A stretch of DNA of 64,000 nucleotides from contig NZ_LYUZ01000046.1 of NCBI RefSeq assembly GCF_001679925.1, positions 40,108 to 104,107 on the forward strand, read 5' to 3'. This document shows, piece after piece, positions 8,871 to 17,395 of this stretch; position 1 is the first letter of the stretch; each line of letters begins with the position of its first letter. The DNA is from Leisingera sp. JC1. Lineage in GTDB: Bacteria > Pseudomonadota > Alphaproteobacteria > Rhodobacterales > Rhodobacteraceae. The position numbers and the translations under genes were made by a program. The notes under the pieces were generated by a model, which was not told the DNA's origin, made no database searches, and saw nothing but the letters and a program-made list of their open reading frames with translations.

Positions 8871-10619
8871 ATGGCTGACCAAGGGGACAGACAGAGACAA
8901 GCTGCCATTCTGATCGCTGACGTGGCCGGGTTTTCCGCGATGGTGGAAACCGGGGAACCCGAGGCTGTTGCGGCCGTGCGGAAACTAGCGGACCAGATCA
9001 TCGTGCCCGCTGCGCGTCAGTATTCAGGCCAGCTTGTCAAAACACTGGGGGACGGTTTCCTGCTGGAATTTCCCTCCTCCCTGCAGGCTGTCAAAGCAGC
9101 CCTGCTGATATCCAGGAAATCAACGGGCCAGGCAGCCAGCCCGGGGCCCAAGCGTCTGGCCTTGCGCATGGGCATCCACACCGGAAATGTGATCTCATCC
9201 GGAGACGACCTGTTCGGCAACTGCGTCAACATCGCCGCGCGGCTCGAAAGCCTTGCCGGACCTGGTGAAATCTGTGTCTCCGGCACCGTGCAGGAACAGG
9301 TCCGCGGGCGGATCAATGCCGCCTTCGATGACCTGGGCCTGCAGGTCATCCGCAACATCTCCGATCCGGTGCGGATTTTCCGCATTGCCGAAAACACCAT
9401 GCCGCAGCTGGATCCCGAAGGCCCGGCCTATGAAATTTCTGTTGCGGTTCTGCCGTTTGCCGGAAAACCTGATGTGTCGGACACTGCAAGCGGCCTGGCA
9501 GAATCCCTGACCGAAGACATCACAATCGGCCTCTCCCGCTTTCGCGAACTACGGGTGATATCCCGCACAACCGCACTGCGCTATGCCCGCCGCGCTTCTG
9601 AGACTTCCATGGCCGCGGTTGAGCTGGGGGTGCGCTACCTGGCCGAGGGCACAGTGCGGCAGCTGCCGGACAAACTGCGGATTGCCGTCTCTCTGGCAGA
9701 TGGGATCAGCGGCTCTACGCTGCTCAGCGAGCAATACCATCTGGCGGCCGGCGCTGATATCAGCCAGCAGGATGCCCTGACCCGGCAGATCACACAAACC
9801 CTGACCGGGCAGCTGCAAGCCACCGCAAAGCGGAAATCGGCCGCTCTGCCTGCAAGCGGCGCCCCTATGACTGCCCGGGATCTTGTGCTGAAGGCAAAGG
9901 CGCTGATCCTGGATACCCGTGACGCACTGCTGCAATGCCGCAGCCTGTACCAGCAGGCCAGCGACGCCGACCCCGGTAATGCCACGGCCTGTTCCGGTCT
10001 CGCGCTCACTTACCTGGTGGAATGGATGAGCGGCTGGGGCAAATCGCCTGGTGATACCCTGGACCGGGCCTTCCCGCTGCTGCGCCGTGCCGCCCGCATC
10101 GACCCTTTGGACAGCGTCGTGCAGCGCCGCCTGGCCGTCATGCATCTGTTCAAGGGGGAGTTTTCCCTGGCAGAGGACCATTTCCAGCGCGCCCTGGCGC
10201 TCAACCCGAATGACACGGACGCCATAGCCTTCCGCGGCTTGGCAATGGTCTATCAGGGCAAACCGGAACAAGCGCTCGCCGAGCTTGAAGAGGCCACAGC
10301 GCGCAACCCGTTCCATCCAACCTATTTCCATTGGTTCAAGGGACTGGCGCTGTACATGTGCCAGGAATACCAGCCGGGCATCTCTGAGGTGAACAAGGCG
10401 GTCGGGCTATTCCCCGGCTTCCCCGCGCCCCGCCGCCATCTGGCGGCCTGCTACGGCCAGTTAGGTGACCAGGCTGCCGCAGCCCAGGAATGTGGGCGCA
10501 TCCTGCAGCTGGAACCCGGTTTCTCCGTCACCCGCATCCGCAGCACGCTGCCCTTCGCCAGGCCAGAAGACCTGGAGCATTACTGCGACGGGCTGCGCCG
10601 CGCCGGGCTGCCCGAGTGA
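8871..10619 (+). CDS. Class III adenylate/guanylate cyclase with TolB-like and TPR regions
   Basis: 582 aa from ATG 8871 (GTG 8856 would add five residues). Residues about 10-150 form a class III nucleotide cyclase domain with metal-binding D17 (IADVAGF) and D61 (TLGDGF), and N120/R124 in NCVNIAARLE, so it should be active. A TolB-like section (VAVLPF... GLAESLTEDI) follows from about residue 190. The C-terminal part has TPR-like helices (for example PLDSVVQRRLAVMHLFKGEF). There is no membrane segment. This architecture is common in alphaproteobacteria. It lies between phaR and phaP; a regulatory link to PHA storage is speculative. Confidence 0.92.
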   Translation: MADQGDRQRQAAILIADVAGFSAMVETGEPEAVAAVRKLADQIIVPAARQYSGQLVKTLGDGFLLEFPSSLQAVKAALLISRKSTGQAASPGPKRLALRMGIHTGNVISSGDDLFGNCVNIAARLESLAGPGEICVSGTVQEQVRGRINAAFDDLGLQVIRNISDPVRIFRIAENTMPQLDPEGPAYEISVAVLPFAGKPDVSDTASGLAESLTEDITIGLSRFRELRVISRTTALRYARRASETSMAAVELGVRYLAEGTVRQLPDKLRIAVSLADGISGSTLLSEQYHLAAGADISQQDALTRQITQTLTGQLQATAKRKSAALPASGAPMTARDLVLKAKALILDTRDALLQCRSLYQQASDADPGNATACSGLALTYLVEWMSGWGKSPGDTLDRAFPLLRRAARIDPLDSVVQRRLAVMHLFKGEFSLAEDHFQRALALNPNDTDAIAFRGLAMVYQGKPEQALAELEEATARNPFHPTYFHWFKGLALYMCQEYQPGISEVNKAVGLFPGFPAPRRHLAACYGQLGDQAAAAQECGRILQLEPGFSVTRIRSTLPFARPEDLEHYCDGLRRAGLPE

Positions 10620-10649
10620 GAGGTGAAATCCGGGTGATCCCTGAAATGC

Positions 10650-10680
10650 AAAAGGACAGGCCTTGCGGCCTGCCCTTCTT
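10650..10680. terminator. Bidirectional terminator between cyclase and phaP
   Basis: AAAGGACAGGCC (10651-10662) and GGCCTGCCCTT (10667-10677) form a stem with one wobble pair, with A-rich and T-rich flanks. It sits between two convergent genes. Confidence 0.7.
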
Positions 10681-10731
10681 CACGGTCCGGCTCCGTCAGG
10701 GAGGAGAGCGAGGGCCGGATCGTGGTCGTTC

Positions 10732-11181
10732 TTACTTGGCTGCTGCCGAAGCTTTCTTCGCTGCGGAGGTCACCTCTTCGGTGGCCTTTTTCACGGCAGC
10801 GGTTGCTTCTTCGGTTGCGTCTTTGCCAGCAGCCATCAGCAGCTCAACGGTGTCCATCTGAACCTTCTTTGCCACTTCGGCGAAGGCAGCCATGTTCTCG
10901 GCAGCCACTTCAGCGGAAGCGGAAGCAAAGTCGGTTGCGGCTTTTGCGTAGTCGGCCGGCTCTGCTTTGACTTTGGAAACGTCGCCCAGCTTGGCGATGG
11001 TTTCTTTGGTCCACTTGTTGGAGATCTCGGCGGATTTGCCGGCTGCGTCCAGGGCAACAGCGGACAGCTTCTCGTTCAGAGCTGCGGTGTTCTTGAATGC
11101 GTCTTCCATCGCTTTGGTGTCGACCGGGAAGGCGCCCATGAAGTCTTTCATCATCGCGGTGAAGTCTTGGGTCTTTGCCAT
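10732..11181 (-). CDS. phaP: Phasin (PHA granule-associated protein)
   Basis: 149 aa, Lys/Ala-rich amphipathic helices with a phasin-type layout (FTAMMKDFMGAFPVDTKAMEDAF at the N-terminus) and an alanine/lysine-rich tail. Phasins coat PHA granules and are the classical PhaR target. A GAGGAA ribosome site precedes ATG 11181. The 132-bp gap towards phaC contains a CTGC-N3-GCAG site and a longer inverted repeat (11282-11306). Confidence 0.93.
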   Translation of the reverse strand: MAKTQDFTAMMKDFMGAFPVDTKAMEDAFKNTAALNEKLSAVALDAAGKSAEISNKWTKETIAKLGDVSKVKAEPADYAKAATDFASASAEVAAENMAAFAEVAKKVQMDTVELLMAAGKDATEEATAAVKKATEEVTSAAKKASAAAK

Positions 11182-11277
11182 AGTTCTAATTCCTCAGAAA
11201 GCTGCAGCAGGACCATCCTGCGCTCTTAGCATGAGAGGAATATGCGTGCCGCACCGCAGCATTTCAAGGATTTTTTG

Positions 11278-11311
11278 CTGCGGTGCAGAAAAAATATTTC
11301 TGCACCTGCAA
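11278..11311. promoter_or_regulatory. Candidate PhaR operator region upstream of phaP
   Basis: 11278-11288 reads CTGC-GGT-GCAG, matching the CTGC-N3/4-GCAG motif described for Paracoccus PhaR. It overlaps a perfect inverted repeat with arms GGTGCAGAAA (11282-11291) and TTTCTGCACC (11297-11306), and a near-copy of the motif follows at 11300-11311. The same hairpin lies just downstream of the phaC stop, so it could also affect phaC transcript ends. Confidence 0.6.
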
Positions 11312-11313
11312 AA

Positions 11314-13116
11314 TCAACGGTTTGCCTTCACCTTCACATAAGATCCGGGTGCCGGCATCAAAGAGGGATACCCCGAATCCCCTACCTCGCGGGCAGGAAC
11401 CTGCTTGCCGGAGCGTTTCTTGAGCCAATCATTCCAGCGCGGCCACCAGGACCCCTCGTGGAACTCTGCACCCGCCATCCAGGCTTCCTGGTCGCCCTTC
11501 AGATCGTCGTTTGTGTAATGGCCGTACTTCTTCTTGCTGGGCGGATTGACGATGCCCGCGATATGGCCGGACTCCGACACGATGAAGCTTTTGCTGCGCG
11601 ACCCCATCTGCTGCACACCGGCATAACAGTCCTTCCAGCGGGCGATATGGTCGGTCTCGCAGGTGATCGCCATCAGCGGCACGTCCACGTCCTTGATATG
11701 CAGCTTGTGGCCCATCAGTTCAAAGCCCTCGCCGACAAACTCGTTGTTCTGGCACAGACCGCGCAGATACTGCACCGCCATCCGGCCCGGCAGATTGGCG
11801 CCATCACCGTTCCAGTAAAGCAGATCAAAGGCGGGCGGCGTCTCACCCATCATGTAGCTTTTGACCGCCGGGCCATAGATCAGGTCCTTGGAGCGCAGGA
11901 ACGACATGGTCCGCGCAATCACCCAGGACCGCAGCAGCCCTTCTTCCTCCACCTGCGCCTCGATCCCGTCGACGAAATCGTTCTGCAGGAACGGCGTGAA
12001 CTCGCCCTGATCGCCGAAATCGGTGAGTGTGGTAAAGAAGGTTGCAGATTTCACCGACTTGTCGCCGCGCTGTTTCAGCAGCGACAGCGTCAGGCTCAGC
12101 GTGGTACCCGCGATGCAATAGCCCACCGCGTTGACCTGCTTGACCTTACAAATCTCTTTGGCCTTGTCAAAAGCGGTCAGGAAACCCTCTTGGATGTAAT
12201 CCTCCATGCCGACCTCGGCATGGCTGGTATCCGCATTGACCCAGGACACAACAAACAGCGTGTAACCCTGTTCGGTTATCCATTTGATCAGGCTGTTCTG
12301 CGCCTTGAGGTCGAGGATGTAGAACTTGTTGATCCAGGGCGGGAACAGCACGATCGGCGTCTCATGCACGGTCTCGGTTACCGGCTTGTACTGGATCAGT
12401 TCCATCATCCGGTTGCGGTAGACCACGTCTCCCGGCGTGGTGGCGATATTGCCGCCCAGCTCAAAGGCGCTCTCATCCGCCAGCCGCACCACCAGCTCGC
12501 CGTTGTTGGCTTCCAGATCGGTGACCAGGTTCTCGAGACCGTCGATCAGCGACTGGCCTTCGGTCTCCACGGCCTTTTCCAGCGCGTCCGGATTGGTCGG
12601 CAGGAAATTGGTCGGCGCCATCATCTCGATGATCTGATCGGCGAAGTATGTAAGCCGCTGCTTGTCCTTGCGGTCCAGGTCCACTGCTTCCTGCACCGCT
12701 TTGCGGATCGCATCCGCGTTGGTCATGTACTGCTGCTTCACGAAATTGAAGTACGGGCTGGTCTCCCAAAGCGGATTCGAAAAACGGCGGTCCTTGGGGC
12801 CGCCGTCATCCGTATTCTCCAGTTTTCCAGCCAGGGCTTTCTGCGCTTCGGCGAAATTCAGCACAGACTTGCTCCAGTACTCGACCTGCTGTTCCAGGAT
12901 CTTGGCCGGGTTCTGCATCGCTTCGGCCCAATAGGCAGTTGCTGCGCGCGCATAAAGCTCTTGATTCGGACCGTCCAAAGCCGGGTTATGCGGCACCTTC
13001 CGGGACATGACATCAGCCAGACGTTTGCTCAGCTCCTCCACACGGGTCATGTTTTCCTTAAGCTTTTCAATGCTCTCAGAATTCGGGGCTGCGGATAATT
13101 CGTCACTAGTTGTCAT
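11314..13116 (-). CDS. phaC: Class I poly(3-hydroxyalkanoate) synthase
   Basis: 600 aa, as expected for class I PhaC. The lipase-box-like GYCIAG contains the catalytic Cys334, with the His in GHIAGIVNPP near the C-terminus and WVNAD / PPWINKFYILDL typical of the alpha/beta core. The enzyme polymerises (R)-3-hydroxyacyl-CoA on the granule surface. phaZ is divergent from it; phaP lies downstream on the same strand with its own upstream region. Confidence 0.97.
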   Translation of the reverse strand: MTTSDELSAAPNSESIEKLKENMTRVEELSKRLADVMSRKVPHNPALDGPNQELYARAATAYWAEAMQNPAKILEQQVEYWSKSVLNFAEAQKALAGKLENTDDGGPKDRRFSNPLWETSPYFNFVKQQYMTNADAIRKAVQEAVDLDRKDKQRLTYFADQIIEMMAPTNFLPTNPDALEKAVETEGQSLIDGLENLVTDLEANNGELVVRLADESAFELGGNIATTPGDVVYRNRMMELIQYKPVTETVHETPIVLFPPWINKFYILDLKAQNSLIKWITEQGYTLFVVSWVNADTSHAEVGMEDYIQEGFLTAFDKAKEICKVKQVNAVGYCIAGTTLSLTLSLLKQRGDKSVKSATFFTTLTDFGDQGEFTPFLQNDFVDGIEAQVEEEGLLRSWVIARTMSFLRSKDLIYGPAVKSYMMGETPPAFDLLYWNGDGANLPGRMAVQYLRGLCQNNEFVGEGFELMGHKLHIKDVDVPLMAITCETDHIARWKDCYAGVQQMGSRSKSFIVSESGHIAGIVNPPSKKKYGHYTNDDLKGDQEAWMAGAEFHEGSWWPRWNDWLKKRSGKQVPAREVGDSGYPSLMPAPGSYVKVKANR

Positions 13117-13138
13117 ATAAAAGAATCCCTCATAGGCT

Positions 13139-13153
13139 TTCTGCTATGCAGAA
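13139..13153. promoter_or_regulatory. Candidate PhaR operator between phaC and phaZ
   Basis: Perfect inverted repeat TTCTGC-TAT-GCAGAA; the core is CTGC-N3-GCAG. It lies 23 bp upstream of the phaC start codon and also upstream of phaZ, so one site could influence both genes. A further TTCTGCAA half-site follows at about 13159. Confidence 0.55.
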
Positions 13154-13186
13154 TACTCTTCTGCAATTTTCAGGGCAAAGCGGCGA

Positions 13187-13218
13187 TTGGTCCGATAGTC
13201 CGGATTTGTTGGTCCGAT
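13187..13218. promoter_or_regulatory. Exact direct repeat TTGGTCCGAT upstream of phaZ
   Basis: TTGGTCCGAT occurs at 13187-13196 and again at 13209-13218, 22 bp apart (two helical turns), with a related AGTCCGGAT in between. It sits 32 bp before the phaZ start. This looks like a tandem binding site for an unidentified regulator; no other copy was noticed in the window. Confidence 0.4.
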
Positions 13219-13249
13219 GACGCTGGGGCAAAGCCCGAAGGAGACGCGC

Positions 13250-14524
13250 ATGCGATACATGATGACCTACGACCTGATGGAGACCGTCCGGAACACCAAC
13301 CAATGGTTGGGAGCCACCGCCCTCTCCATGGCATCTTACCCGGTCTTTTCCGCCTTGCCAAACCCTGCTCTCAGCTGGATGGCCGCCTGGGGCGAAGTGA
13401 CGGAACGTACTTACCAGCGCATGGTGGTGAAACCCGACTGGGGCATCCCCTCCTTCACCTGCGAAGACGGCAAGGACCACGTCGTTGAAATCACCAATGT
13501 GGTGGAGCGCCCCTTTGGCGACCTCATCCATTTCAAGGTCAGCGGACGCGAAGAACAGCCGCGCAAAGTACTGCTGGTTGCCCCGATGTCCGGCCATTAC
13601 GCCACGCTCCTCCGCTCTACCGTGCAAAGTCTGATCAGGAACTGTGAAGTCTATGTGACGGACTGGCACAACGCCCGCGACATCCCTGTTTCTGCAGGTA
13701 AATTCGACGTTGAGGATTACACCCTTTACCTCGTCGACTTCATGCGCGAACTGGGTCCTGACATCCATGTTGTTGCGGTCTGCCAGCCGGTGCCGCTGAC
13801 GCTCGCCGCCACCGCCTATCTGGCGGAGCAGGATCCCAAGGCGCAGCCGTCGTCGCTGACGCTGATCGGCGGCCCGGTGGACCCGGATGCCACCCCGACC
13901 GAAGTCACCGATTTCGGCCGCCGCGTCACCATGGGCCAGCTGGAGGAAACCATGATCCAGCGTGTCGGCTACAAGTACAAGGGCGTCGGCCGCAAGGTCT
14001 ACCCGGGCCTCCTGCAGCTGGCATCCTTCATGTCGATGAACGGCGAACGGCATTCCAAGGCCTTCATGGACCAGATCCAGCGCGTGTCCCGCGGGGAGGC
14101 TTCCGACCACGATGCCCACAACCGCTTCTACGACGAATATCTCGCAGTGATGGACATGACGGCGGAATTCTACCTGTCCACCGTCGAGCGCATCTTCAAG
14201 AACCGCGAAATCGCCCGCAACGAATTCGTCGTGAACGGCCACAAGGTGGATTTCTCCAAGATCACCGATGTGGCGGTGAAAACCGTCGAAGGCGCCAAGG
14301 ACGACATCTCCGCCCCCGGCCAATGCATCGCCGCGCTGGACCTCTGCACCGGCCTGCCGGAGGAGAAGAAGGCCAGCCATGTGGAACCGGGCGCCGGCCA
14401 TTACGGCATCTTCGCGGGCCGCAGCTGGCGCAACAATATCCGGCCGCTGGTGATCGACTTCATGAACGCCAACAGCCGCAAGAAACCGGCGCACAAACCG
14501 GCCAACAAGAACACGGCGGCCTGA
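13250..14524 (+). CDS. phaZ: Intracellular polyhydroxyalkanoate depolymerase
   Basis: 424 aa from ATG 13250, which has a clear AAGGAGA ribosome site at 13239; an upstream in-frame ATG (13217) lacks one. MRYMMTYDLMETVRNTNQWL is the characteristic start of this family. The probable nucleophile is Cys178 in VAVCQPVPLTL. The enzyme breaks down stored PHA. It is divergent from phaC, with shared candidate operators in the 133-bp gap. Confidence 0.95.
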   Translation: MRYMMTYDLMETVRNTNQWLGATALSMASYPVFSALPNPALSWMAAWGEVTERTYQRMVVKPDWGIPSFTCEDGKDHVVEITNVVERPFGDLIHFKVSGREEQPRKVLLVAPMSGHYATLLRSTVQSLIRNCEVYVTDWHNARDIPVSAGKFDVEDYTLYLVDFMRELGPDIHVVAVCQPVPLTLAATAYLAEQDPKAQPSSLTLIGGPVDPDATPTEVTDFGRRVTMGQLEETMIQRVGYKYKGVGRKVYPGLLQLASFMSMNGERHSKAFMDQIQRVSRGEASDHDAHNRFYDEYLAVMDMTAEFYLSTVERIFKNREIARNEFVVNGHKVDFSKITDVAVKTVEGAKDDISAPGQCIAALDLCTGLPEEKKASHVEPGAGHYGIFAGRSWRNNIRPLVIDFMNANSRKKPAHKPANKNTAA

Positions 14525-14528
14525 CCGC

Positions 14529-15101
14529 ATGGCGAACGGGCTGGTGTTTTCCTGCAATTGCGGGGCCTTGCGCGGTGAAATTGCGGCGCAAGGCATCAAG
14601 ACCGGCACCCGCGTTGTCTGCTATTGCGCCGACTGCCGCGCCAATGAGCTGTACCACGGCCAGCCCGACCCGGCCCCCGATCCGGTCGATCTGTTCCAGC
14701 TCGCCCCCGATACCATCACCATCACCCAAGGGGCCGAACATCTGAAGGCGCTCCGCCTCGGCCCCCGCGGGCCTTTGCGCTGGTATGCATCCTGCTGCGG
14801 CACCCCCTTTGCCAATACCCTGGCCAAGCCGGGGCTGCCCTTTGCCGGCATGCGTTCAGACCTGTTTCAGGACAAATCCGCCTTGGGCAAGATCCGCGCC
14901 AAGGCCTTCGTCCCCGCTGCAGGCAAGCAAGCCCGCACCAAGGGCGGCGGAGCAATGGCCTGGGGCATTCTCAGCCGGATGATTACAGCGCGGCTGTCTG
15001 GGCGGTGGAAAGACACGCCGTTCTTTGATGCGGTAACCAGCAAGCCAGTGTCAGAACCGCAGCTTGTCAGTAAGGCAGAGCGCGCAAAACTTTACCCCTG
15101 A
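14529..15101 (+). CDS. DUF6151 family (GFA-like) protein
   Basis: 190 aa. The Cys pattern CNCGALRG, CYCADCRA and CCGTPF resembles the zinc-binding GFA fold, as in DUF6151 proteins. The start is 5 bp after the phaZ stop, so it may be co-transcribed with phaZ. Its 3' end overlaps the end of the convergent hydrolase gene by 10 bp. Function unknown. Confidence 0.8.
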   Translation: MANGLVFSCNCGALRGEIAAQGIKTGTRVVCYCADCRANELYHGQPDPAPDPVDLFQLAPDTITITQGAEHLKALRLGPRGPLRWYASCCGTPFANTLAKPGLPFAGMRSDLFQDKSALGKIRAKAFVPAAGKQARTKGGGAMAWGILSRMITARLSGRWKDTPFFDAVTSKPVSEPQLVSKAERAKLYP

Positions 15102-15859
15102 CCACACAGCGCCGGCTGACCAGCAGGCGCGGGTTCAGAAACCGGCTCTGCCAGCCAGTGCAGCAACGCCCTGTTCACAGCATCCGGCTGCTCCAGCACC
15201 GGGAAATGCCCGGCATCCGGCAGGATTTCCAGCCGCGCCTCCGGGATCAGTTGTGCCAGCAGATCGAGCTTTGCCGGCGGCACCAGTGTGTCATGCTCAC
15301 CGCCCAGAACCAGCGTGGGAACATGCACACGCCGCATCGCGGCCTGCTGATCCGGCCGCCGCTGCAGCGCACGCGCCTGTGCCACATACATTTCCGGCCC
15401 CAACTCCATTCCCATCCGGCAAAACAGCTTGTGGACTTCCAGGCGCAGGGGCCCCGGGGCAAGCGCTTCTGTCGGCATCGTCTCGCGCAGCACATCCTCC
15501 AGCCGTCCGGCACGGGCCGCGACGATTTGCGGCTCCCGGCTGGCAGCCTGATCCGGCGTTTCGGCCAGCGGGCTGGCCCCGATGATACACAGGCGGCTGA
15601 TCCGTTCCGGCGCCCGTCGCACCAGCTCCATTGCCAGAATGCCACCCATCGAAAACCCCGCCAGGGCAAAGCGCGGCGGCAGATGCGTCAGCATCCGGGC
15701 AGCGATCTTCTCAACCGTGTCGCCGCCTGCAAGCGGCAGCACCATCACCGGCATGCTTCCGGAAAATGTCCTGACCTGAGCGTAGAAAATACGGCCGTCG
15801 CACATCATGCCCGGCAGCAGAACCAGGGGTTCGCGGCACGGTTGCTGATCATAAGGCAT
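15092..15859 (-). CDS. Alpha/beta fold hydrolase
   Basis: 255 aa from ATG 15859 (MPYDQQPCREPLVLLPGMM), preceded by GGGCAGGAC; the frame is open further upstream without hydrolase resemblance. The nucleophile elbow is ALAGFSMGGILAM, and the catalytic Asp/His lie in LVLGGEHDTLVPP and PDAGHFPVLEQP. Substrate unknown; esterases and proline-iminopeptidase-like enzymes share this layout. Confidence 0.88.
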   Translation of the reverse strand: MPYDQQPCREPLVLLPGMMCDGRIFYAQVRTFSGSMPVMVLPLAGGDTVEKIAARMLTHLPPRFALAGFSMGGILAMELVRRAPERISRLCIIGASPLAETPDQAASREPQIVAARAGRLEDVLRETMPTEALAPGPLRLEVHKLFCRMGMELGPEMYVAQARALQRRPDQQAAMRRVHVPTLVLGGEHDTLVPPAKLDLLAQLIPEARLEILPDAGHFPVLEQPDAVNRALLHWLAEPVSEPAPAGQPALCGQG

Positions 15860-15980
15860 GTCCTGCCCTCGCGGTTTGCCTCCCACCCGTGCCCCAACTC
15901 TGCGGGCGGCAATCCAATGGATCAAGAAAAACCTTGGAGCGGCGGCAATTTACACAAAAACTGCCGCCGCGATGCCACGC

Positions 15981-16409
15981 TCAGTAGCCGTTCCAGCGGA
16001 ACGCGCCGTCCTCAGCCAGGGGCGAAAACGGGTTAAAGGCGATCTCCCAAACATGCCCGTCCGGGCTGCGGAAATAGCCGTGGTGACCGCCCCAGAACAC
16101 ATCCTGCGCAGGCTTCAGGATCTCCGCGCCGGCGGCCTCAGCTGCTGCCAGCAGCTCTGCCACATTTTCCTTGCTGCGGGTGTTATGGCTCAGCGTCATC
16201 GCGCCGGTTCCCAGTTCTGCCACCGGCAGTCCGATATCCTCCGCCAGAGCTGCCAGCGGATAAAGACCAAGCGTCTGCGAAATCAGATCAAATGCAATGA
16301 CGCCATCCGGGCTTTCGGCCCGTTTCCAGCCCAGAGCCTCGTAAAAGGCGGCGGCCTTCTCCATGTCCGGCACGCCCAGTGTAATCAGGCTTACCCTTTG
16401 TTCCATCAT
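15981..16409 (-). CDS. VOC family (glyoxalase/dioxygenase fold) protein
   Basis: 142 aa, with two beta-alpha-beta-beta-beta modules typical of the vicinal oxygen chelate fold (ITLGVPDMEKAAAFYEALGW ... GGHHGYFRSPDGHVWEIAFNP). The ATG at 16409 overlaps the stop of the upstream hydrolase gene (ATGA), making it the last of three coupled genes (18144 to 15981). Ligand unknown. Confidence 0.87.
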   Translation of the reverse strand: MMEQRVSLITLGVPDMEKAAAFYEALGWKRAESPDGVIAFDLISQTLGLYPLAALAEDIGLPVAELGTGAMTLSHNTRSKENVAELLAAAEAAGAEILKPAQDVFWGGHHGYFRSPDGHVWEIAFNPFSPLAEDGAFRWNGY

Positions 16410-17395
16410 TCAATTCCTTGTGTTTTCAACCAATTCAATATGCCGTCCACCGTTGCCTGAGTCTGGCTGGGCGACACGATGTCTCCAGCCAGAATGTGGC
16501 CATGCACATCGTCTGCAGCGCCTGGCGGCACCAGGTTCACAGATACCGGGCCGCCCCATGCCGCGGCGACCTCACCAGTGATGTCCGGCCGCACCACCTT
16601 ATCGCCATCCGAATACCAGAACAATGCAGGAACATCCGTTTTTCTAAAATCCATCTCCCGAACGGATTTTAGCATGGCCGCCATCGGCAGCACGGCCTGC
16701 GACGGGTAGCGAGTGGTCCAGAACCGCCCAAAGGCCTCGCTGCGCACCGGCAGCTCAATCTCCTGCCCGGCCAGCGGCGGCAGCCAGTAACGCGCGGCAG
16801 GCCAGGTCAAGAGCGGTGCAAAAGCCGTGTTCAGCCCGTAATTCGGCGACATCAGCACCAGCGCATCAATGTTTTGCGCCAGATCCGCATCCCGCGCCGC
16901 CACCGAAGCCAGGGTTGCACCGGTGGAATTGGCGATCACAACGACCCGCTCCCCCACCTGCGCCGCCGCCGCCAGTGCCTCGGCGGTGTCCCGCATCCAG
17001 GCCTTGGGCGTGGCCTCCAGCATTGCTGCACCGGAGCGCCCGTGGCCGGTCAGCCGGGTAAAGACCAGATTGGCGCCCAGGGCCTCAGCCACGCGGTCCG
17101 GCACCGGGCGGATTTCCTCGGAGGTGGCGGAAAACCCGTGAATGTACAGGACCGAGACTGGCGTCCGCACCTCTGCCTGCCCGGCCCAGACCACGCGCTT
17201 TTCCGCACCCGGGGTAATGTCATCAAACCGGCTCTCGACGCTTTCGAAGTAAACCTGAACACCTTCGCCAAACTTGCGCGCATCAAAACCGGCACTCAGA
17301 TCCACATCTTCATAAGGACCAAAGGTCCACAACGCCGCCCCGGCGACAGCCAGTGCCAGCAACCCCCGCCCCAAGGCGCGCCCGAACCGGCGCAT
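16406..17395 (-). CDS. Membrane-anchored or exported alpha/beta hydrolase
   Basis: 329 aa from ATG 17395, which overlaps the stop of the upstream gene (ATGA). The N-terminus is basic then hydrophobic (RRFGRALGRGLLALAVAGAALWTFG), suggesting a signal anchor. LYIHGFSATSEEIRP gives the oxyanion region, IANSTGATLASV the nucleophile Ser, and DDVHGHILA the catalytic His. Specificity unknown. The much longer open frame upstream (to 17740) is a shadow of the neighbouring gene. Confidence 0.85.
   Translation of the reverse strand: MRRFGRALGRGLLALAVAGAALWTFGPYEDVDLSAGFDARKFGEGVQVYFESVESRFDDITPGAEKRVVWAGQAEVRTPVSVLYIHGFSATSEEIRPVPDRVAEALGANLVFTRLTGHGRSGAAMLEATPKAWMRDTAEALAAAAQVGERVVVIANSTGATLASVAARDADLAQNIDALVLMSPNYGLNTAFAPLLTWPAARYWLPPLAGQEIELPVRSEAFGRFWTTRYPSQAVLPMAAMLKSVREMDFRKTDVPALFWYSDGDKVVRPDITGEVAAAWGGPVSVNLVPPGAADDVHGHILAGDIVSPSQTQATVDGILNWLKTQGIE

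Noticed and set aside
11242..13098. 618-aa plus-strand reading frame across phaC
   Set aside because: It is the antisense shadow of phaC, which is certain from its catalytic motif and length.
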